A stretch of 64,000 nt of DNA from Bacteroidales bacterium (GCA_910575615.1 CAJTEX010000015.1:32888-96887), one strand, 5' to 3'; shown: positions 17,879-27,835, counted from the first letter of the stretch. Notes: generated by a model not told the origin, from the letters alone. Made by a program: numbers and translations.

Positions 17879-19486
17879 ATGATGAGGCATGCGACGATAG
17901 CCATACTGTTGATTCTCCTCTCCTTTGGATGGGTAGTGAGCTCGTGCGGCCAGACTGGTGCGCTGCCTGCCCCTCAGACCGAGGAGGTGTTGTCGCGGCT
18001 TGATTCGGTCATCGGGTGTCGCGATATGTATGTCAGGGAGAAAGAGCGCAGGCTTGACTCTTTGAGGTCGATAGTGGCAACTGCCGGGAACGGAGACCGT
18101 TATCGTTTGTATGACAGGATTTTCACGGAATATTATTCTTATGACCTCGATTCGGCGGTCGTGTATGCCTCACGCAAGGCTGAGGCGGCCGAAGCCTCCG
18201 GCGGAGGGCTACGCCTGTCGGTGGCGAGGCTCAACCTCGCCAGGGTGCTTCTCTCCCAGGGGCATACCTACGAGGCTATGAGAGAGCTACAAGAGGTGTT
18301 GCCCGACACGGTGTTTCCGGTGGTGAAATCCATGTGGTATGATTTCATGGCTGTGTATGACGGGATTAGGGGGCGCGGTTCTCTGCAATGGCACAGGCGT
18401 ATGAGCGCGGTGCTTGACACGGCATCCCCGGGATGGATATACAACGAAAGCAACCTGCGACGGCTTAGTGGCAACCTTGACGGCGCGGCCGATGTGCTTG
18501 TGGCCAACCGTGACAAATTGCCTGACACCCCTCACAATCAGGCCATAACTAATTACCTCCTTGGGAAGGTGTGCCTCCAGCGGCGCGACACCGTCGGGGC
18601 AATAAGGCATATAGCGGCCAGCGCGGTCAACGATATCATGACTCCGGTACGTGATTATAAGTCGTTGTATGAGCTTGCCTCTTTGTTGCTCGCTACCGGA
18701 GATGTCGACAGGGCTTACCGCTACATAGACCTGGCAGTGGAGGATGCCAATTCCACAAAGGTACTCGACAATATGGTTGCTGTCAACAGCATAATGCCGC
18801 AGATAGTCAGGGCGCGTGAACAGCAGTTGAAGCGGGAGCAGACCGTCCAGCATTGGTATGCGGCGGGCATATCCATCCTCGCGATTTGCCTGGTGGCTGC
18901 GCTCGTGGTGACGATGCGTTCACGCGATGCAGTGGGCCGGGCGGCTGTCAGGGAGAAGAAGCTTAACATCAGGCTCCGTGAAATCAACCGGGCGCTTGAG
19001 GCGATGAATGGCCGTATATCAGAGAGCAACAAGGTCAAGGACGCATACCTTGTGCAATACTTCAACCTCTGCTCATATTTTGTGGGCCGTTTCGAGGAGT
19101 TCAGGGGGAATATCTCCACCGCCGCACGAACAAAGGGGCTGGCCGCCGTGGAGAAGCTGCTCGCCTCAGCCGACGATGACCGAGAGCTGAAAAAGTTCTA
19201 CTCCAATTTCGACTCCACTTTCCTCTCGCTCTTCCCGGGATTCGTCGAGAGTCTCAACCGTCTGCTGGTTGCCGACAGGCAGGTTGCGCTCAACCGCGAC
19301 GGCTCTATGTCAAATGAACTGCGCACTATCGCTTTGATACGTCTGGGCCTTGCCGACTCAGAACAGATTGCCGGTTTCCTGCGCCGGTCGGTGTCGACGA
19401 TTTACAATTACAGGGTCAAAATGCGCAATGCCGCCATATGCCCAAGGGAGGAATTCGAGGCTAAAGTAATGGAGATAAAGCCTTGA
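17879..19486 (+). CDS. DUF6377 family membrane sensor with C-terminal HTH
   Basis: The 535-residue protein has a signal sequence with a cysteine (WVVSSCGQ), a periplasmic helical repeat region of TPR type (about 40-310), one membrane helix near 325-345 (WYAAGISILAICLVAALVV), a coiled coil, and a C-terminal helix-turn-helix (ALIRLGLADSEQIAGFLRRS VSTIYNYRVKMR, split here for length). This is the DUF6377 layout: an outside sensor joined directly to a cytoplasmic DNA-binding domain. Its ligand and targets are unknown. It starts one base after the HsdR_N gene. Confidence 0.85.
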   Translation: MMRHATIAILLILLSFGWVVSSCGQTGALPAPQTEEVLSRLDSVIGCRDMYVREKERRLDSLRSIVATAGNGDRYRLYDRIFTEYYSYDLDSAVVYASRKAEAAEASGGGLRLSVARLNLARVLLSQGHTYEAMRELQEVLPDTVFPVVKSMWYDFMAVYDGIRGRGSLQWHRRMSAVLDTASPGWIYNESNLRRLSGNLDGAADVLVANRDKLPDTPHNQAITNYLLGKVCLQRRDTVGAIRHIAASAVNDIMTPVRDYKSLYELASLLLATGDVDRAYRYIDLAVEDANSTKVLDNMVAVNSIMPQIVRAREQQLKREQTVQHWYAAGISILAICLVAALVVTMRSRDAVGRAAVREKKLNIRLREINRALEAMNGRISESNKVKDAYLVQYFNLCSYFVGRFEEFRGNISTAARTKGLAAVEKLLASADDDRELKKFYSNFDSTFLSLFPGFVESLNRLLVADRQVALNRDGSMSNELRTIALIRLGLADSEQIAGFLRRSVSTIYNYRVKMRNAAICPREEFEAKVMEIKP

Positions 19487-19601
19487 ATTTACTACTGTTT
19501 CTGATGGTGATGTAGCTGGTAATGTATTTATATATAATGAGTTGGCTATTTGGTGTTGCTACTGTTTCACTCCCATTCGCACCAGTCGCCATCTTGTGAT
19601 G

Positions 19602-19609
19602 TAATTTTG
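19602..19609 (+). promoter_or_regulatory. -7 element for the GH97 gene
   Basis: TAATTTTG lies 26 bases before the GH97 start codon. The -33 element is poor. Confidence 0.5.
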
Positions 19610-19634
19610 TGGTGAAACAACCATAATTGACATC

Positions 19635-21737
19635 ATGAAAAAACTTGCCTTGACTCTGTCTCTGCTGATATCAGGTGCTAACCTGACAGCAGGAGAAAAA
19701 GTCGCCTCCCCGGATGGCGGCATCATCGTTGACTTCAACCTGTCTCCCTCGGGCCGTCCCACCTATTCGGTGTCATTCCAGGGGGAGGAGATTGTGAGAC
19801 CTTCAGGATTGGGTTTCCTCCTGAAAGACGCAACTCCTATGATTGACGGATTTCGTGTCGACAGCATCACACGCGCGTCTGTGGATGACATATGGAAACC
19901 TGTATGGGGAGAGAATACCGAGATAGCCGACAGCTATCGCTCGATGACAGTGCATATGACTCAGCCGCTGTCCTCAGGTGAGGCCCGCAGGCTTGATGTG
20001 GAATTCCGGGCCTATGACGACGGCGCGGCCTTACGTTACATATTCCCCTCTCAGGCAGCCTCAGAACTGGTCATTGCCGACGAGCTGACCGAGATGGCGA
20101 TGGGTGGGGACTACACAGCCTGGTGGATTCCGGGTGACTATGACACCCAGGAGTATGAGTACACCCGTTCGCACCTGAGTGAGATAAGGGCGCATTCCGA
20201 CAAACGACATATGGCCAATGTCTCGCAGTCGATTTTCTCACCCACGGGGGTGCAGACATCATTGATGCTCAAGACCCCTTCGGGCAAATATCTCAATCTA
20301 CATGAGGCAGCTCTTGTCGACTATCCGGCGATGCACCTCAACCTCAATGACTCGACGATGACGTTTGTCTCGTGGCTGACACCATCCCCTGATGGCACAA
20401 AGGCTGTGGTGAAGACACCGTTCCGCACCCCGTGGCGAGTCGTGATGGCCTCGGAGAAGGCTACCGGAATCCTCGCCTCGAACATCATCTACAACCTTAA
20501 CGACCCCTGTGCCATCGACGACACATCCTGGATAAAGCCTGTGAAGTATATGGGTGTCTGGTGGGAGATGATAACCGGGAAAAGCACCTGGTCATACTGC
20601 GACGCCGAGAATTTCGACCTCGCGACTTTCGACTATTCCAAGGCTGTGCCCCATGGCCGTCATGGCGCCAACAATGAAAATGTGCGCCGCTACATCGATT
20701 TCGCATCGGAGAATGGGATGGACCAGCTTCTGATCGAGGGATGGAATATCGGTTGGGAAGATTGGTTTGGCAAACAGAAGGATTATGTGTTTGACTTCGT
20801 GACCCCATACCCCGACTTCGACATCGAGGGGCTTAATGAGTATGCTCATTCCAAGGGGATACGGCTGATGATGCACCATGAGACCTCTGGATCTGTCCCC
20901 AACTATGAGCGCCATATCGACCGGGCTTATGACCTGATGAACCATCATGGCTACAATGCCGTCAAGAGCGGATATGTCGGCAAGTTCCTGCCGGATGGCC
21001 AGAACCATTACAGCCAGTGGGCGGTAAGGCATTATCTCGACGCGGTCAAAAGGGCCGCCGACAAGAAAATCATGGTGAACGCCCACGAGGCGGTGAGGCC
21101 GACGGGGCTTGCACGCACTTATCCTAACCTTATCGGCAACGAGAGCGCGATGGGCACAGAATACCAGAACATGTCGCCGGCCCATGTCACAATACTTCCC
21201 TTCACCCGTCTGAAAGGTGGCCCGATGGACTTCACTCCGGGTATCTTCAAAATGGATTTCAGTACTTTCGCGCCTGGAAATCACGAGCATAAGCGAGCTA
21301 CCGTGGCCAATCAGCTGGCTCTCTACCTTACGATGTATTCCCCTTTGCAGATGGCTGCTGACCTGCCCGAGCATTACGCCGAGAAGATGGATGCTTTCCA
21401 GTTCATCAAGGATGTGCCTGTCGACTGGAGTGAGAGCCGCTACATAGATGCCGAGCCGGGTGAATTCATCATTGTGGCACGCAAGGACAAGAACAGCGAC
21501 AACTGGTTTGCCGGAGGTGTCGCCAACGCCGACGGTCATTCAGCCGACCTCTCTTTAGGATTTCTTGACCCCGCCGCCGAATATGAGGCGACCATATATG
21601 CCGATGCCCCCGACGCTCATTACGACTCCAACCCCGAGGCGTATGTGATAACCCGCCGGAAGGTGACACAGGCTGACACTATCCCCGTCTGTATGGCTCC
21701 GGGCGGAGGATTCGCGGTCTCGTTCCGCAAACTATGA
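19635..21737 (+). CDS. GH97 alpha-glucosidase, SusB-like (inverting type)
   Basis: The 700-residue protein has a signal peptide (residues 1-19) and covers the GH97 beta-sandwich, TIM barrel and C-terminal beta domain. Four glutamates fit the calcium and catalytic set of Bacteroides SusB: E416 in HHETSG, E485 in AHEAVRP, E503 in GNESAMG and E509 in GTEYQN. Their spacings (69, 18, 6) equal those I recall for SusB E439, E508, E526 and E532. The position of the nucleophile in retaining members reads VKSGYVG, without an aspartate. Hydrolysis of alpha-glucosides in the periplasm is therefore likely. It is not next to a SusCD pair, so this is an isolated glycosidase. Confidence 0.92.
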   Translation: MKKLALTLSLLISGANLTAGEKVASPDGGIIVDFNLSPSGRPTYSVSFQGEEIVRPSGLGFLLKDATPMIDGFRVDSITRASVDDIWKPVWGENTEIADSYRSMTVHMTQPLSSGEARRLDVEFRAYDDGAALRYIFPSQAASELVIADELTEMAMGGDYTAWWIPGDYDTQEYEYTRSHLSEIRAHSDKRHMANVSQSIFSPTGVQTSLMLKTPSGKYLNLHEAALVDYPAMHLNLNDSTMTFVSWLTPSPDGTKAVVKTPFRTPWRVVMASEKATGILASNIIYNLNDPCAIDDTSWIKPVKYMGVWWEMITGKSTWSYCDAENFDLATFDYSKAVPHGRHGANNENVRRYIDFASENGMDQLLIEGWNIGWEDWFGKQKDYVFDFVTPYPDFDIEGLNEYAHSKGIRLMMHHETSGSVPNYERHIDRAYDLMNHHGYNAVKSGYVGKFLPDGQNHYSQWAVRHYLDAVKRAADKKIMVNAHEAVRPTGLARTYPNLIGNESAMGTEYQNMSPAHVTILPFTRLKGGPMDFTPGIFKMDFSTFAPGNHEHKRATVANQLALYLTMYSPLQMAADLPEHYAEKMDAFQFIKDVPVDWSESRYIDAEPGEFIIVARKDKNSDNWFAGGVANADGHSADLSLGFLDPAAEYEATIYADAPDAHYDSNPEAYVITRRKVTQADTIPVCMAPGGGFAVSFRKL

Positions 21738-21755
21738 TACGTCACTTCTGACAGG

Positions 21756-21791
21756 AAAGGTCTCGCCGGAAAACTTCCGCGAGACCTTTTT
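21756..21791 (+). terminator. Terminator after the GH97 gene
   Basis: AAAGGTCTCGC (21756-21766) pairs with GCGAGACCTTT (21779-21789), followed by TT and then TCGG. It starts 18 bases after the stop codon. Confidence 0.85.
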
Positions 21792-21909
21792 CGGCTTTAA
21801 GGGTGTTGTCAGAGCGGGCAAGGGCAACGCTCCTTGACTTCGGGATATGACCAAGATTAAATTTTTATTAAATATGACCAGACCCGGAGGAGAAATGCCT
21901 GAAATGGGA

Positions 21910-21917
21910 TAAATTTG
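21910..21917 (+). promoter_or_regulatory. -7 element for the OmpR-type regulator
   Basis: TAAATTTG ends four bases before the ATG at 21922, which again predicts an almost leaderless mRNA. No TTTG lies at the right distance upstream. Confidence 0.45.
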
Positions 21918-21921
21918 TGAT

Positions 21922-22599
21922 ATGGAAACGAAAAAAGCAAGGATTCTTGTTGTCGACGACGAGGAGGCGCTCCGCGAGGGCCTCGGGATGTATCTTGAGT
22001 ATGAAGGATATGAGGTCGACACCGCTTCAGGGTCAGCTGAGGCTCTGGCCCGTGACCTTTCGCGGTATGACTTGATGCTGCTTGACATAATGATGGATGG
22101 CATGGATGGCCTTGAGCTTGCCTCAGTGCTGAAAGGAAATCCCGCGACCGCCGGCATTCCGGTGATATTCCTTACCGCCCGGGATTCTGATGATGATGTG
22201 TTGAAAGGTCTGAAACTCGGGGCTGACGATTACATAGCCAAACCATACTCGGCCAAGGTGGTGGTGGCCCGCATTGAGGCTGTGTTGCGCCGTGCTGGGA
22301 AACACCGTGAGCCGATATCGGGCAGGGGAGTGGTGTGTGACCGCCGGTCGATGACATGCCTGGTCGACGGACAGCCCGTCAGACTTGCCCGCAAGGAGTT
22401 TGAGATTCTGGCTTTGATGCTCGACCATCCCTCGCGGGTGTTTTCCCGAGAGGAACTTCTCGGGAAAATATGGCCCGAGAAGGTTGTGGTGGTCGACAGG
22501 GCTGTGGATGTGCATATAACCCGATTGCGGGGAAAAATCGCCCCGTATGGATCGCATATAGTAACTCGTTCGGGATATGGTTATGGCTGGCAGGATTAA
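21922..22599 (+). CDS. OmpR/PhoB-type response regulator
   Basis: The 225-residue protein has a receiver domain (DDEE at 12-15, phosphoacceptor D55 in LLDIMM, T in FLTARD, K in IAKPYS) and a C-terminal winged helix (VRLARKEFEILALML, VDVHITRLRGKI, VTRSGYGYGW). It is the partner of the kinase whose gene overlaps its end by 23 bases. The phosphate transporter gene that follows the pair suggests, but does not show, a link to phosphate. Confidence 0.93.
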   Translation: METKKARILVVDDEEALREGLGMYLEYEGYEVDTASGSAEALARDLSRYDLMLLDIMMDGMDGLELASVLKGNPATAGIPVIFLTARDSDDDVLKGLKLGADDYIAKPYSAKVVVARIEAVLRRAGKHREPISGRGVVCDRRSMTCLVDGQPVRLARKEFEILALMLDHPSRVFSREELLGKIWPEKVVVVDRAVDVHITRLRGKIAPYGSHIVTRSGYGYGWQD

Positions 22600-23974
22600 G
22601 CTTTCGTTCCATTCCCGCGTGTTGCTGGCAGTGATGGCCTTCTGCTGGGTGCTGGTGGCCACATTCATGGTGTTCCAGTATCAGCGAGAGAAAGATTTCA
22701 AGAGGGCGCTTCTTGACACTGAGCTGCAGGCCAACAATCTGCGTGTCATCGAGGCATTGGCCGACGGAGAGTCGCCCGACAATGTTGTCAGGCGTATCGA
22801 CGACCATAGCGGCGACATGCGGGTCACGGTGATTGCCGCTGACGGCGCAGTGGTGTATGACAACAACGACCTCACCCCTTTCCCCTCGGCCAACCACAAC
22901 AGCCGCCCTGAGATACGTCAGGCCAGGGAGTCAGGGAGGGGATTCACTGTCGGTCGCCATTCAGAGAGTGATGACATGGACTATTTCTATTCGGCACGGC
23001 TGGGAGATGACGGCATTGTGGTGAGGTCGGCCGTCCCCTATTCCCATACTATCCAGGAGTTCCTCAGGGCCGACCAGACCCTGCTATGGATTCTTGCCGC
23101 CATGACATTGCTGATGAGCCTGGCCGGCTTCCTTGCCACGCGTCGCATTTCGCTCAGCGTAAGCCGCCTCGACAGGTTCGCCGCCAGGGCCGAGCGCGGA
23201 GAGCATATATTCGGCGACGAGGGGTTCCCGCGCGACGAGCTGGGTAGCATCGCCAGCCATATCGTCAGGTTGTATGTGCAGCGCGACAGGCAACACCGCG
23301 AGGCTCTGCGCCAGGAGAGGGAGAAAATCGAGCTGAAAAAGCAGCTGACCAGCAACATCAACCATGAGCTGAAAACCCCTGTGGCGTCGATGCTGGTATG
23401 CCTTGAGCTGTTGCGCGACCATCCCGAGATGACTCCCGGGGAAAAACAGGAGATGCTTGACCGTGTGATGGCCAACGCCTGCCGCCTCGATCGCCTGCTC
23501 AAGGATGTGTCGACGATAACGAGGATGGATGAGGGCGCGGCGATGATTTCCAAAGAGAAGGTAGACCTCACGGCGCTGGTGGGAGAGGTTGTCGCGGATG
23601 AACGTCTGCTTACCTCCATGGCCATAAATGTCGAGATGCCTCCGCTCTCGATTACCGGCAACCGTCAATTGCTGGAGTCTTTGTTCAGGAATCTTATCGA
23701 CAATGCCATCGCTTACAGCGGCGGCACCCTGATTTCCATCAAGGCTGACGAGAGTTGCAGGTTTGTTTTCCGCGACAATGGGTGTGGCATACCCGAGGAG
23801 CATCTTCCTCATGTTTTCGGCCGGTTCTACCGTCTTGACAAAGGTCGTTCGAGAGCGGCAGGAGGGACCGGTCTCGGCCTGGCCATAGTACGCAACGCCG
23901 TGGCCATCCATGGAGGTGAGATTTCTGTCCGTAACGACAGCGGACTGCGGTTTGATTTCAATCTCCGTGGTTGA
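22577..23974 (+). CDS. Sensor histidine kinase (HisKA, two membrane helices)
   Basis: The 465-residue inner-membrane kinase has a helix at about 13-33, a periplasmic region of roughly 130 residues, a second helix at about 170-190, a HAMP-like linker, then HisKA with H263 in NINHELKTPVAS and an ATP domain with DNAIAYSGG, FRDNGCGIP, and GGTGLGLAIV. All boxes are complete. ATG codons at 22577 and 22583 are possible starts, and both overlap the regulator gene. The two genes form one operon. Confidence 0.93.
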   Translation: MVMAGRIKLSFHSRVLLAVMAFCWVLVATFMVFQYQREKDFKRALLDTELQANNLRVIEALADGESPDNVVRRIDDHSGDMRVTVIAADGAVVYDNNDLTPFPSANHNSRPEIRQARESGRGFTVGRHSESDDMDYFYSARLGDDGIVVRSAVPYSHTIQEFLRADQTLLWILAAMTLLMSLAGFLATRRISLSVSRLDRFAARAERGEHIFGDEGFPRDELGSIASHIVRLYVQRDRQHREALRQEREKIELKKQLTSNINHELKTPVASMLVCLELLRDHPEMTPGEKQEMLDRVMANACRLDRLLKDVSTITRMDEGAAMISKEKVDLTALVGEVVADERLLTSMAINVEMPPLSITGNRQLLESLFRNLIDNAIAYSGGTLISIKADESCRFVFRDNGCGIPEEHLPHVFGRFYRLDKGRSRAAGGTGLGLAIVRNAVAIHGGEISVRNDSGLRFDFNLRG

Positions 23975-24051
23975 TTACAAAGGCTGATCGTGAGTCCATA
24001 GCTTTAACAAAAAGTCAATTTAATCTTAATATTTATGAAACATGATGTCCC

Positions 24052-24059
24052 TAATTTTG
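24052..24059 (+). promoter_or_regulatory. -7 element for the PiT transporter gene
   Basis: TAATTTTG lies 36 bases before the start codon; the -33 element is imperfect. Confidence 0.55.
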
Positions 24060-24094
24060 TTCCGTAAATAAACAACGCAACAAGATACAGACAT

Positions 24095-26392
24095 ATGGAC
24101 ATACTGTTTCTGGGCATCGTGGTGTTTCTGTTTCTGCTGGCGGTCGTGGACCTGTCGGTAGGGGTGAGCAATGATGCCGTCAACTTCCTTTCTTCGGCTG
24201 TCGGCTCCAAAGCCGCCTCTTTCAAGAGGATAGTGTTTGTGGCTGCCATAGGTGTTTTCATCGGTGCGGCTATGAGCAACGGGATGATGGACATTGCCCG
24301 TCATGGCATATTCCGTCCGGAGAACCTCTCGTTTTATGATGTCATTGTTATATTCATGGCGGTGATGGTCACTGATGTGATTCTGCTTGATGTCTTCAAC
24401 TCACTGGGCATGCCTACATCCACCACTGTCTCGATGGTCTTCGAGCTGTTGGGCGCGACTTTCGTCGTCGCCCTGTTCAAGACGGCTGCTCCGGAAAGCA
24501 CCCTGTCGATGGGCGACCTGCTCAACACCGAGAAGGCCCTGTCGGTGATTCTCGGAATATTCCTGTCGGTTGCCATCGCGTTTGTCTTCGGATCGTTGGT
24601 GCAGTTTCTTACGCGCCTGATTTTTACATTCGAGTATAAAAGCAAGCTGAAATGGAAAGTCGCCTTGTTCGGCGGGGTGGCCTGCACGGCCATAATCTAT
24701 TTCATGCTCATAAAGGGGATAAAAGACCTGACGGTTATGACCCCTGAGCTTAAGGCATGGATAAGCGCCAACACGGCGTTGATTCTGGTGGCATGTCTGG
24801 TGGTCTTCACCGTGATAATGCAGCTGTTGCATTGGATGAAAGTGAACGTCTTCAAGGTGGTGGTGTTGCTGGGCACATTCTCCCTCGCCATGGCTTTCGC
24901 GGGCAATGACCTGGTCAACTTCATCGGCATCCCCCTGACCTCGCTCGCCTCATACCAGGATTACATGGCCTCGGGGGGCGGCAACCTCCACGGATTCTCA
25001 ATGGAGAGCCTCAACGGGCCGGCCAACACCCCGTTCTATTTCCTGATAGGGGCCGGAATGATCATGGTGGTCTCGCTCGCCACATCCCGCAAGGCTCGTC
25101 AGGTTACCCAGACCACCGTGGGCCTGAGCGCCCAGAGCCAGGGCGACGAGATGTTTGGCTCGTCGCGCATCGGCCGGTCGCTTGTCAGGGTTTCGCTCAA
25201 CGCGTTCAACTGGGTCAATGACCATACCCCCGCCGGAGTGAAGCGCTGGATAGCCAGGCGTATGGACGCTACAAATCCTCAGCCCGAGGAGGGAGCGGCC
25301 TTTGACCTTGTGCGCGGGTCTGTCAACCTGATGCTCGCGGGCATACTCATCGCGTGGGGCACATCGATGAAGCTTCCGCTGTCGACCACATTCGTGACCT
25401 TCATGGTCGCCATGGGAACCTCGCTGGCCGACCGCGCCTGGGGACGGGAGAGCGCTGTGTTCAGAATCACCGGTGTCATATCCGTGATTGGCGGTTGGTT
25501 CATAACCGCCGGGGTGGCCTTCATCGGGGCCGGAATGGTGGTATGCCTGATGCATCTCGGTGGAGTCCCGGTGATGATTGCCGGAGGTGTTATTGCCCTT
25601 GGCCTGCTCATCAGAAGCAACATCAGGTTCCGTAAGAAAAAGAAGGAGGTGGAGCATGACACCCTTTTCCAGACCATACTCTCCACAGAGGATTCCGCCG
25701 AGGTATGGCCCCTGCTGAGGATATACATCAATGAGAAGGCAAAGATGTTTTTCCATTTTGCCGCCACGGCCTATGATGATGTCTCCGGCGGATTCCTTGA
25801 GGACAACACCAAGATGCTCTCGCGGGCGGAGAAGGCGCTGGTCGAGGAGAAGGATGTGTTGAAGTCGCAGCGCCGCAAGATGACACTTTGCCTGCGCCGG
25901 GTCGCTCCGGAGACTGCGATTGAGAAAAGCACCTGGTTTCATCTCGAAAACAATATGGCCATGTCGATGACCTACAACCTCAGGCGCATGAATGAGGTCT
26001 GCAAGGAGCATGTCGACAATAATTTCAGGCCGCTCCCGAAGGTCTTCCATGACAATCTCGCCGCAATACGCCGTAATATAACCGCTGTGCTTCTCGACTC
26101 TGAGGTTGCCGTCGAAGAGAGCCGTCCGGAGGTCATCGACGGACTGCGGCGAAGGTGTGAGGACATCAAGAATGTTTTGACGGCGCGCTCGCGCGAGGTC
26201 TATGATTTCTTGCGTAAAGACAACGATGCGGATATGACCGTGGCCTATGTCTACCTCAACCTGCTTCAGGAGAGCCAGGAACTTGTCTCCTCATTGCGAA
26301 AGATGCTCCGCGCGTCGGGCAAACTCAACCTCGCCCCGTCTTCATACCGCAGCTTCACCCATCCTGACAGCCCAGAGGCGAAAGCTTCCTGA
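24095..26392 (+). CDS. PiT-family phosphate transporter with C-terminal PhoU-like domain
   Basis: This inner-membrane symporter imports inorganic phosphate with a cation. The 765-residue protein carries the two PHO4 repeats, marked by VGVSNDAVNFLSSAVGSKAA near residue 22 and FAGNDLVNFIGIPLTS near residue 267, and about ten membrane helices. The last 220 residues (from about 530) are helical and resemble PhoU/DUF47 proteins, which in other bacteria are encoded as separate Pit partners. The fusion is common in Bacteroidetes. It lies 120 bases after a two-component system and has its own promoter. Confidence 0.9.
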   Translation: MDILFLGIVVFLFLLAVVDLSVGVSNDAVNFLSSAVGSKAASFKRIVFVAAIGVFIGAAMSNGMMDIARHGIFRPENLSFYDVIVIFMAVMVTDVILLDVFNSLGMPTSTTVSMVFELLGATFVVALFKTAAPESTLSMGDLLNTEKALSVILGIFLSVAIAFVFGSLVQFLTRLIFTFEYKSKLKWKVALFGGVACTAIIYFMLIKGIKDLTVMTPELKAWISANTALILVACLVVFTVIMQLLHWMKVNVFKVVVLLGTFSLAMAFAGNDLVNFIGIPLTSLASYQDYMASGGGNLHGFSMESLNGPANTPFYFLIGAGMIMVVSLATSRKARQVTQTTVGLSAQSQGDEMFGSSRIGRSLVRVSLNAFNWVNDHTPAGVKRWIARRMDATNPQPEEGAAFDLVRGSVNLMLAGILIAWGTSMKLPLSTTFVTFMVAMGTSLADRAWGRESAVFRITGVISVIGGWFITAGVAFIGAGMVVCLMHLGGVPVMIAGGVIALGLLIRSNIRFRKKKKEVEHDTLFQTILSTEDSAEVWPLLRIYINEKAKMFFHFAATAYDDVSGGFLEDNTKMLSRAEKALVEEKDVLKSQRRKMTLCLRRVAPETAIEKSTWFHLENNMAMSMTYNLRRMNEVCKEHVDNNFRPLPKVFHDNLAAIRRNITAVLLDSEVAVEESRPEVIDGLRRRCEDIKNVLTARSREVYDFLRKDNDADMTVAYVYLNLLQESQELVSSLRKMLRASGKLNLAPSSYRSFTHPDSPEAKAS

Positions 26393-26416
26393 CAGGGGCG
26401 ACAAATCCGCTCACAT

Positions 26417-27706
26417 ATGGATGACATCATTGTAATCGTCTTGCTCATATTGCTCAACGGGGTCTTCTCCATGTCTGAGATAGCTTTGATTTCCGCGAGG
26501 AAATCGCGCCTGTCCTCCGATGCCCGCAAGGGGAGTCGGGGGGCGGCAGCCGCGTTGCGGCTGGCGGAGGATCCCGACCGTTTCCTTTCTACCATCCAGA
26601 TTGGCATAACGCTGATTGGCATTCTTACCGGCCTTTACTCAGGCGCGGCCTTGGCCGATGATGTCGGCGCGTTGCTGGAACGTATGGGGATAGGGCCTAA
26701 AGCGGCGCGCCCGATAGGGCAGGTGTCCATTGTCGTTGTGGTTACATACCTGTCGATAGTTGTGGGGGAGCTGGTGCCGAAAAGAATCGGACTGGCGGCC
26801 GCCAACACTGTCGCCAAATTGATTTCCAGGCCAATGCGCCTGATGGCCACGGTGGCACTCCCTGCCGTGTGGCTGCTGTCTGTCTCCACCTCATTTCTGG
26901 TCAGGATCTTTGGATTGAAAAACCGGGGCAACAATGTCACCGAGGATGAAATCAAGTCTCTAATCAAGGATGGCGCGGATGCCGGAGAGGTGAAAAAGGT
27001 GGAACAAGACATTATGGAGAGGGCGCTTGTGCTGGGAGACTTGAGGGTGGCGTCGATAATGACCCCCAAAGTAGATGTCAAGTCGTTGAATCTTGATATG
27101 GATGTGGCCGAGATAAAACACACTCTGTCTGATAATCTTCATAATTCTTATCCGGTTTACTGCAATTTGCGCCAGGATGCCGTATGCGGGATGGTCTCTT
27201 TGAAACAACTGATACTCACTATCGACAGGCCGGGATTCAGATTGCAGGACGTGGTCAGTGCGCCAGTCTATTTTCCCGAGACAATGAGTGTGTATGATGC
27301 CCTCGACACATTGAAAAGCAAACGGGTTCATTTCGCCTTGGTGTGTGATGAGTTTGGCGACATTTCAGGTGTGGTCACCCCCGGCGATGTGCTTGACGGT
27401 CTTGTCGGTGAGTTGCCGCAGGTCGGGGCCTCGGAGATGATATCCCCCTCCGGCGTGCCAGGTCGCTGGCTGGTCGATGCCGGCATATCCTTTTATGATT
27501 TTCTGACTCATTTCGAGTGTGAAGACCTCTATCATCCAGCCCCATATTCCACTCTGGGAGGGTTTATGCTTGAGGAACTGAAACACATCCCTGTGGCTGG
27601 CGAACAGTATGAGTGGAATGGCGTCATGTTTGAAATTGCCGAAATGACCGGAGCGAAAATCGGGAAAATTCTCGTCTCGTTCAATACCCAGGATGAGAGG
27701 TCATAG
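26417..27706 (+). CDS. CNNM/CorC-type transporter (hemolysin-family protein)
   Basis: The 429-residue membrane protein has an N-terminal DUF21/CNNM domain with the family start LLILLNGVFSMSEIALISAR, four membrane segments to about residue 150, a CBS pair (about 205-330, MTPKVDVKSL and FGDISGVVTPGD), and a C-terminal CorC_HlyC domain. Members handle magnesium or other divalent metals. The annotation as hemolysin is historical. It begins 24 bases after the PiT gene and may share its transcript. Confidence 0.9.
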   Translation: MDDIIVIVLLILLNGVFSMSEIALISARKSRLSSDARKGSRGAAAALRLAEDPDRFLSTIQIGITLIGILTGLYSGAALADDVGALLERMGIGPKAARPIGQVSIVVVVTYLSIVVGELVPKRIGLAAANTVAKLISRPMRLMATVALPAVWLLSVSTSFLVRIFGLKNRGNNVTEDEIKSLIKDGADAGEVKKVEQDIMERALVLGDLRVASIMTPKVDVKSLNLDMDVAEIKHTLSDNLHNSYPVYCNLRQDAVCGMVSLKQLILTIDRPGFRLQDVVSAPVYFPETMSVYDALDTLKSKRVHFALVCDEFGDISGVVTPGDVLDGLVGELPQVGASEMISPSGVPGRWLVDAGISFYDFLTHFECEDLYHPAPYSTLGGFMLEELKHIPVAGEQYEWNGVMFEIAEMTGAKIGKILVSFNTQDERS

Positions 27707-27756
27707 CTCTTCTGCCATTGTTTCTGTCGGCCTGCCGTGCCATACCGTTAAACAGG

Positions 27757-27802
27757 CGGATTCCACAGAAAAGCCGTCAAAATGACCTTCCTGTGGAATC
27801 CG
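27757..27802. repeat. Perfect 12-bp inverted repeat between convergent genes
   Basis: CGGATTCCACAG (27757-27768) is exactly complementary to CTGTGGAATCCG (27791-27802), with a 22-base loop. It lies between the convergent CNNM and PurF-like genes. No U tract follows on either strand, so it is a weak terminator candidate or an mRNA 3'-end stabiliser. Confidence 0.6.
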
Positions 27803-27835
27803 TGATGTCTGTTGTCAGTTGAAACCGAGGGGTGG

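Noticed and set aside
26417..27706. A hemolysin toxin
   Set aside because: The protein is a DUF21/CBS/CorC membrane protein. The name hemolysin is historical and no toxin feature is present.
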